44,053 nt of DNA, from assembly GCA_009929315.1 (NCBI GenBank), contig SAAS01000012.1, positions 1 through 44,053 on the forward strand, read 5' to 3'. This document shows positions 41,450 to 44,053 of this stretch, one piece after another. The notes beneath the pieces were generated by a model that worked only from the letters and a program-made list of their open reading frames with translations, did not search any database and was not told where the DNA came from. Position numbers and translations under genes: made by a program. Within the stretch, counting starts at the first letter, position 1. The number at the start of each line of letters is the position of its first letter. Origin of the DNA: Clostridia bacterium (GTDB lineage Bacteria; Bacillota; Clostridia; Oscillospirales; Oscillospiraceae).

Positions 41450-42619
41450 ATGTTATCGCTTCTGCTTGCCATAATTTACATATCGTTTATAAGCCTCGGA
41501 CTGCCCGATTCTCTCCTCGGATCGGCTTGGCCAAGTATGTATGGCGGACTTAATGTGCCGCTTTCCTACGCGGGAATTGTTTCTGTTCTGATAGCGGTCG
41601 GAACGATTGTTTCGAGCCTTTTCAGCGTCAAAGTTATCCGCAAATTCGGAACGGGAAAAGTGACCGCCATCAGCGTTCTGATGACTGCGCTGGCGCTTTT
41701 CGGTTTTTCAATCTCGCACTCATTTATCGCTCTTTGCATTTGGACCATCCCTTATGGGCTGGGCGCGGGCGCGGTGGATACGGCGCTTAACAACTTTGTG
41801 GCACTCCATTACAAGGCAAGGCACATGAGCTGGCTCCACTGCTTCTGGGGTGTCGGCGCGTCAATCGGCCCGAATATCATGGGCTATTACTTAACGGGAA
41901 ATTTGGGCTGGAACAGCGGCTTTCGCGCTGTCGGGCTTATACAAGCGGCGCTGACCGCTATTCTCTTCATCTCGCTGCCCCTGTGGAAAAACACCGCTCT
42001 TTCTAAGGGAGAAGAACACAAAGCAGTAAAAAGCCTCAAGCTCAAGGAACTGCCGCTGATAAAAGGCGCAAGACCCGCAATGCTGGCTTTTCTTCTTTAC
42101 TGCGGACTTGAATCTACAACGGGACTGTGGGGCAGCACCTATATGGTCGCGGCAAAGGGTCTGTCGTCGGATGCGGCGGCGAAATGGATATCCATGTTTT
42201 ATCTAGGAATAACCGGCGGTAGGTTTTTAAGCGGTTTTATTACAATGAAACTAAGCTCACGCAGCATGATCCGTCTGGGACAGGCAATCGCCCTTGTCGG
42301 AACGGTTGTTTTACTGCTGCCCTTGCCGACTTACTCGATTTACATCGGCTTTGTCCTGATAGGGCTGGGCTGCGCTCCGATTTACCCGAGCCTTATGCAC
42401 ACTACACCCGAGAATTTCGGCAGGGAGCAATCGCAGGCTATGATGGGAATCCAAACCGCCTGCGCCTATCTTGGCGCAACTTTGGCGCCGCCGCTTGCGG
42501 GTCTTTTAGTCGAGAGAGTTAGCGTTAAGCTGTATCCGCTTTTACTGCTTACGATGGTTGTTTTAATGATAGTCGCGGTTGAGCGGCTTTACGGCGGCAA
42601 ACGCAATTTTGAGGCATAA
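41450..42619 (+). CDS. Major facilitator superfamily transporter
   Basis: A 389-residue membrane protein with about 12 helices. The first helix starts LAIIYISFISLGLPDSLLGSAWP, a pattern of FucP/GlcP-like MFS sugar or drug transporters; the loop between TM2 and TM3 has VIRKFGTGKV. The ATG at 41450 is supported by GGGGAG 7 bases upstream; an ATG at 41435 lacks such a site. The substrate is unknown. Confidence 0.86.
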   Translation: MLSLLLAIIYISFISLGLPDSLLGSAWPSMYGGLNVPLSYAGIVSVLIAVGTIVSSLFSVKVIRKFGTGKVTAISVLMTALALFGFSISHSFIALCIWTIPYGLGAGAVDTALNNFVALHYKARHMSWLHCFWGVGASIGPNIMGYYLTGNLGWNSGFRAVGLIQAALTAILFISLPLWKNTALSKGEEHKAVKSLKLKELPLIKGARPAMLAFLLYCGLESTTGLWGSTYMVAAKGLSSDAAAKWISMFYLGITGGRFLSGFITMKLSSRSMIRLGQAIALVGTVVLLLPLPTYSIYIGFVLIGLGCAPIYPSLMHTTPENFGREQSQAMMGIQTACAYLGATLAPPLAGLLVERVSVKLYPLLLLTMVVLMIVAVERLYGGKRNFEA

Positions 42620-42661
42620 GCATGACGAAAACGTACAATTATTGACTTTGGAGTGTGCGAT

Positions 42662-43087
42662 ATGGAATGGAGCAAAAAGTTTGAACAGGCAGCCCAGCCG
42701 AGCTTCGAGGAAATCGAGGCGTTTATCGGCAGCAAGCTCTGGCAGGAACTGAATCTTGTCCTGCAGGAGCGCTATCGCATAATGCCGGCTCTTTCCTTCA
42801 GCAAATGCGCCGCGCAGCCGGGCTGGAACGTGAAATATAAAAAGGGCGGCAAATCACTTTGCACGCTTTACCCGATGGACGGCTTTTTCATTGCTCTGGT
42901 CACAATCGGCAACAAGGAAACCCACGAGCTTGAGCAGACGCTCTCGTCCTATTCCGAATATACGCAGGCTTTGTATCAGCACACTCCGTTTTCCTGCGGC
43001 GGACGCTGGCTTATGATAAACGTAACCGAAAAGTCGGTTTTGAATGACGTCGTGAATCTAATTGACCTGCGGGTCAGGGTAAAATAG
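42662..43087 (+). CDS. DUF3788-family protein
   Basis: A 141-residue soluble protein recognised by the FSKCAAQPGWNVKYKKGGKSLCTLYP core and the YTPFSCGGRW-like C-terminal motif of DUF3788. No function is known to me. GGAG lies 8 bases before the ATG; a GTG three codons earlier is possible. 42 bases after the MFS gene, so possibly co-transcribed. Confidence 0.78.
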   Translation: MEWSKKFEQAAQPSFEEIEAFIGSKLWQELNLVLQERYRIMPALSFSKCAAQPGWNVKYKKGGKSLCTLYPMDGFFIALVTIGNKETHELEQTLSSYSEYTQALYQHTPFSCGGRWLMINVTEKSVLNDVVNLIDLRVRVK

Positions 43088-43101
43088 AGTCAGAAAATAA
43101 A

Positions 43102-43136
43102 ACAGAGCCTTGTCCGCAGACAAGGCTCTGTTTTTA
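43102..43136. terminator. Bidirectional terminator between DUF3788 and NifX-like genes
   Basis: ACAGAGCCTTGTC / GACAAGGCTCTGT stem with CGCA loop, followed by T5 on the plus side and A-rich sequence on the other. Confidence 0.88.
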
Positions 43137-43153
43137 ACTTCTAAGCGCTATGC

Positions 43154-43567
43154 TTATTTGCCGTGATTTCCGCAATGGTGTTCGTGACCGCCGCAGCCAT
43201 GCTCGCCGCAGGCGCCCTCGTGGTGGTGCTCACCGTGATGGTCGCAGTTTGCCTCGGGGGAGAAGACAAGCTTGCCCGCAAGCAGAGCCTCGACAGCCGC
43301 GTCCGCGTCACCCGAAACGCCGCCGTAAAGCTTGATATTCGCCTCGTTCAGCGCGGTTTTTGCGCCGCCGCCGATACCGCCGCAAATCAGAGTATCAACG
43401 TCAATTTTCTTTAAAACATCCGCCAGAGCGCCGTGTCCGCTGCCGTTGGTGTTGACTATTGTGCTGACAGTCACCGCGCCGTTCGCGATGTCATAAACCT
43501 TGAAGCGCTCGGTGTGACCGAAATGCTGAAAAATCTGACCGTTTTCGTAAGTTACTGCAATTCTCAT
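43154..43567 (-). CDS. NifX/NafY-fold protein with His/Cys-rich tail
   Basis: A 137-residue protein of the dinitrogenase iron-molybdenum cofactor-binding family: MRIAVTYENGQIFQHFGHTERFKVYDI, then LICGGIGGGAKTAL and the C-terminal beta-strand. The last 30 residues are an unusual metal-binding tail with about ten His and four Cys (CDHHGEHHHEG..., CGGHEHHCGNHG). No nitrogenase genes are visible, so it more likely handles metal or iron-sulfur/molybdenum cofactors in general. It is paired with a DUF134 regulator, as is common in Clostridia and Desulfovibrio. Confidence 0.85.
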   Translation of the reverse strand: MRIAVTYENGQIFQHFGHTERFKVYDIANGAVTVSTIVNTNGSGHGALADVLKKIDVDTLICGGIGGGAKTALNEANIKLYGGVSGDADAAVEALLAGKLVFSPEANCDHHGEHHHEGACGEHGCGGHEHHCGNHGK

Positions 43568-43589
43568 TTTTCAAGTTACCTCGTTTGTT

Positions 43590-43985
43590 TTAATTTTGTC
43601 TGTTCGGACAGTCCGCTCCCTGCTGCTCCTCGTCACCGTTCTGGCACCTTCTCTTGCGGCAATGACCGCAGCCGCAGCTGTTCGGTTCCGCTTCGCAAAG
43701 AGTGTAGTCGCCGCCGCTGATGTCGAGCCTCATGCCTCTGACAAGACATTCGGCAAGCTTGACCCGAGCGCTGTTGTAGATAGCCTGTACTGTGGTTCTT
43801 GCAACCGCCATTCGGATTGCGCACTCCTCCTGGCTCAGTCCCTCAAGGTCAATCAGTCTGATTGTTTCAAACTCGTCTACCGTCATCACAATCGTTCTGC
43901 GCTCGCAAAGCGGGCGGTCAAGCGGACCGAAGCTCTCACTGACGGGCATACAGCACACTCGTCTGCACTTTCTGGGTCTTGGCAT
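43590..43985 (-). CDS. DUF134 DNA-binding protein
   Basis: A 131-residue protein starting MPRPRKCRRVCCMP, with helix-turn-helix TVDEFETIRLIDLEGLSQEECAIRMAVARTTVQAIYNSAR (sigma-70 region 4-like) and a Cys-rich tail CGCGHCRKRRC that probably binds metal. The family regulates or accompanies NifX-like proteins. Co-transcribed with the NifX-like gene (22-base gap), and its promoter overlaps a long inverted repeat. Confidence 0.87.
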   Translation of the reverse strand: MPRPRKCRRVCCMPVSESFGPLDRPLCERRTIVMTVDEFETIRLIDLEGLSQEECAIRMAVARTTVQAIYNSARVKLAECLVRGMRLDISGGDYTLCEAEPNSCGCGHCRKRRCQNGDEEQQGADCPNRQN

Positions 43986-44006
43986 TTTTTCACCGTCCTA
44001 ACAAAG

Positions 44007-44034
44007 ATAGTTATTGACTTATGTCAAAAACTAT
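44007..44034. promoter_or_regulatory. Inverted repeat overlapping the DUF134 promoter
   Basis: ATAGTTATTGAC (44007-44018) and GTCAAAAACTAT (44023-44034) are inverted copies with one mismatch, spaced by 4 bases. The minus-strand TTGACA -35 box lies inside it, so binding there should repress the operon. Confidence 0.62.
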
Positions 44035-44053
44035 TTGAAGTGTATCATGGTTA

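Noticed and set aside
43154..43567. Evidence for nitrogen fixation from the NifX-like protein
   Set aside because: The family is widespread without nitrogenase, and no nif structural gene is in the window.

Overview
The window looks like a chromosomal segment of an anaerobic, endospore-forming member of the Clostridia, perhaps an Oscillospirales relative. The evidence is a spore-germination pair (cwlJ-gerQ), strong AGGAGG-type ribosome binding sites with several TTG/GTG starts, many [4Fe-4S]/flavin multidomain proteins, a molybdenum hydroxylase, and a peptidyl-tRNA hydrolase with a short N-terminal extension. Base composition is roughly balanced and fairly even. I saw no rRNA, tRNA, insertion sequence, phage gene or CRISPR array.

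Layout. (1) 1-4360, minus strand: glgB-glgC glycogen synthesis (glgC runs off the left edge), then pth and prs. (2) 4631-6679, plus: prfB (no programmed frameshift) and a lone rmlA-type nucleotidyltransferase. (3) 6762-10855: a FadR-type GntR regulator with a textbook operator, and a divergent transcription unit with a structured leader that encodes an 898-residue Fe-S/FAD oxidoreductase and a HypA nickel chaperone. (4) 10967-17266: a sulfur and tRNA-modification block: ttcA-like, mnmA, metY, tcdA, cysK and a cysteine-free Rrf2 (CymR-like) regulator. The metY, cysK and rrf2 promoters carry the same CATACTA element next to their -10 boxes, and metY is preceded by an overlapping 39-codon ORF. 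(5) 17403-19806: cwlJ, gerQ, a DUF2461 protein and a metallo-beta-lactamase-fold protein.

(6) 20434-30761 is the most remarkable part: eight tightly packed plus-strand genes. A Mop-type molybdenum aldehyde oxidoreductase is followed by a FAD/ferredoxin/HdrD-like fusion, a small CxxC redox protein, a methyltransferase, a C-GCAxxG-C-C protein, a radical SAM protein with two CxxxCxxC motifs, a PaaK-like adenylate-forming ligase, and a histidine-phosphatase/HD fusion. From memory this matches the DVU1551-DVU1559 neighbourhood of Desulfovibrio vulgaris, whose accessory functions I believe are not established. The likely logic is an aldehyde oxidoreductase passing electrons to the flavin/Fe-S/CCG protein, with the remaining genes making or maturing a cofactor or substrate.

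(7) 30866-36840: a short formate/nitrite-family channel, a conserved helical protein of unknown function, an RluA-type pseudouridine synthase, a LigB-type dioxygenase, a zinc-ribbon membrane protein, YbaK, a GNAT acetyltransferase and a repeat-rich lipoprotein. (8) 37022-39434, minus: a MarR - serine-palmitoyltransferase-like - short-chain reductase operon, possibly making a sphingoid-type base. (9) 39755-43087: guaA, an MFS transporter and a DUF3788 protein. (10) 43154-43985, minus: a NifX-like protein with a His/Cys-rich tail and a DUF134 regulator whose promoter overlaps a long inverted repeat.
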